6,776 nt of DNA, taken from Balneolales bacterium (lineage in GTDB: Bacteria > Bacteroidota > Rhodothermia > Balneolales > Natronogracilivirgulaceae). The notes under the pieces are model-generated. The model had not been told where the DNA came from. It made no database searches and worked only from the letters and a program-made list of their open reading frames with translations. How positions within the stretch are numbered: the first letter of the stretch is position 1; each line of letters begins with the position of its first letter. The stretch spans positions 1 to 6,776 of the forward strand of contig SLQI01000021.1 in the NCBI GenBank assembly GCA_007131535.1, read 5' to 3'. Position numbers and translations under genes: made by a program. Positions 6,665-6,776 of this stretch are shown piece after piece.

Positions 6665-6776
6665 GGTGGTGTTTTGTGATTTGCGTTCCATCCCAAATCT
6701 GAATTCGTTAATCTGCTATCGTTGATCCGTTAAAACCGGTACTGATTTCCGAGGTTAAGCGGAAAAGGGGGCGGCA
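6665..6776. other. Intergenic end of window, no gene seen
   Basis: The 112 bp after the lipoprotein stop hold no ORF of useful length and no clear terminator hairpin. The only notable word is TTGATCCGTTAAAA at 6722-6735, a near copy of a sequence in the GH1/GH16 divergent region. Confidence 0.4.

Noticed and set aside
6293..6691. Minus-strand ORF of 132 codons
   Set aside because: It is antisense to the C-terminal domain of the lipoprotein hydrolase and shows no motif or plausible start context.

Overview
The window is a compact carbohydrate-degradation locus of four glycoside hydrolases in two divergent pairs, most likely for beta-1,3-glucan (laminarin-type) breakdown. The likely source is a member of the Bacteroidota/Balneolota/Rhodothermota group. 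The evidence is a type IX secretion (T9SS) C-terminal sorting domain on the GH16 enzyme with the motif QNYPNPFNP, which is common in Balneolota, Rhodothermota and Ignavibacteria. Two lipoprotein hydrolases, moderate GC genes with AT-rich intergenic DNA, and mostly weak or absent Shine-Dalgarno sites agree with this. The phylum is an inference.

Layout. Minus strand: a GH3 beta-glucosidase/exoglucanase lipoprotein (2091 down to 1, cut off by the window edge) lies 62 bp downstream of a cytoplasmic GH1 beta-glucosidase (3581 to 2154), probably as one operon. A 278-bp AT-rich divergent region (3582-3859) carries a perfect 14-bp palindrome and other repeats likely to be regulatory. Plus strand: a secreted GH16 laminarinase-like endo-beta-glucanase with a T9SS sorting domain (3860-4960). 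A 405-bp gap follows, then a lipoprotein clan GH-A hydrolase (5366-6664) with GNE and TEWG catalytic signatures and a C-terminal beta-rich domain. Its family is not certain; GH158-like or GH2-C-like are candidates. The last 112 bp hold no recognisable gene.

How the genes may work together: the GH16 enzyme, exported by T9SS, would cut polymeric beta-glucan outside the cell. The clan GH-A lipoprotein would cut further at the outer membrane. The GH3 lipoprotein would release glucose from oligosaccharide ends in the periplasm or at the envelope. The GH1 enzyme would split imported disaccharides in the cytoplasm. No SusC/SusD pair, transporter or regulator is visible here.

The least expected element is in the 405-bp gap: a 190-bp MITE-like unit (5112-5301) with 16-bp imperfect terminal inverted repeats (14/16) and a 6-bp TAACTA target duplication on both sides. 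It separates the GH16 gene from the lipoprotein gene. No CRISPR, RNA gene, intact insertion sequence or defence system was seen.
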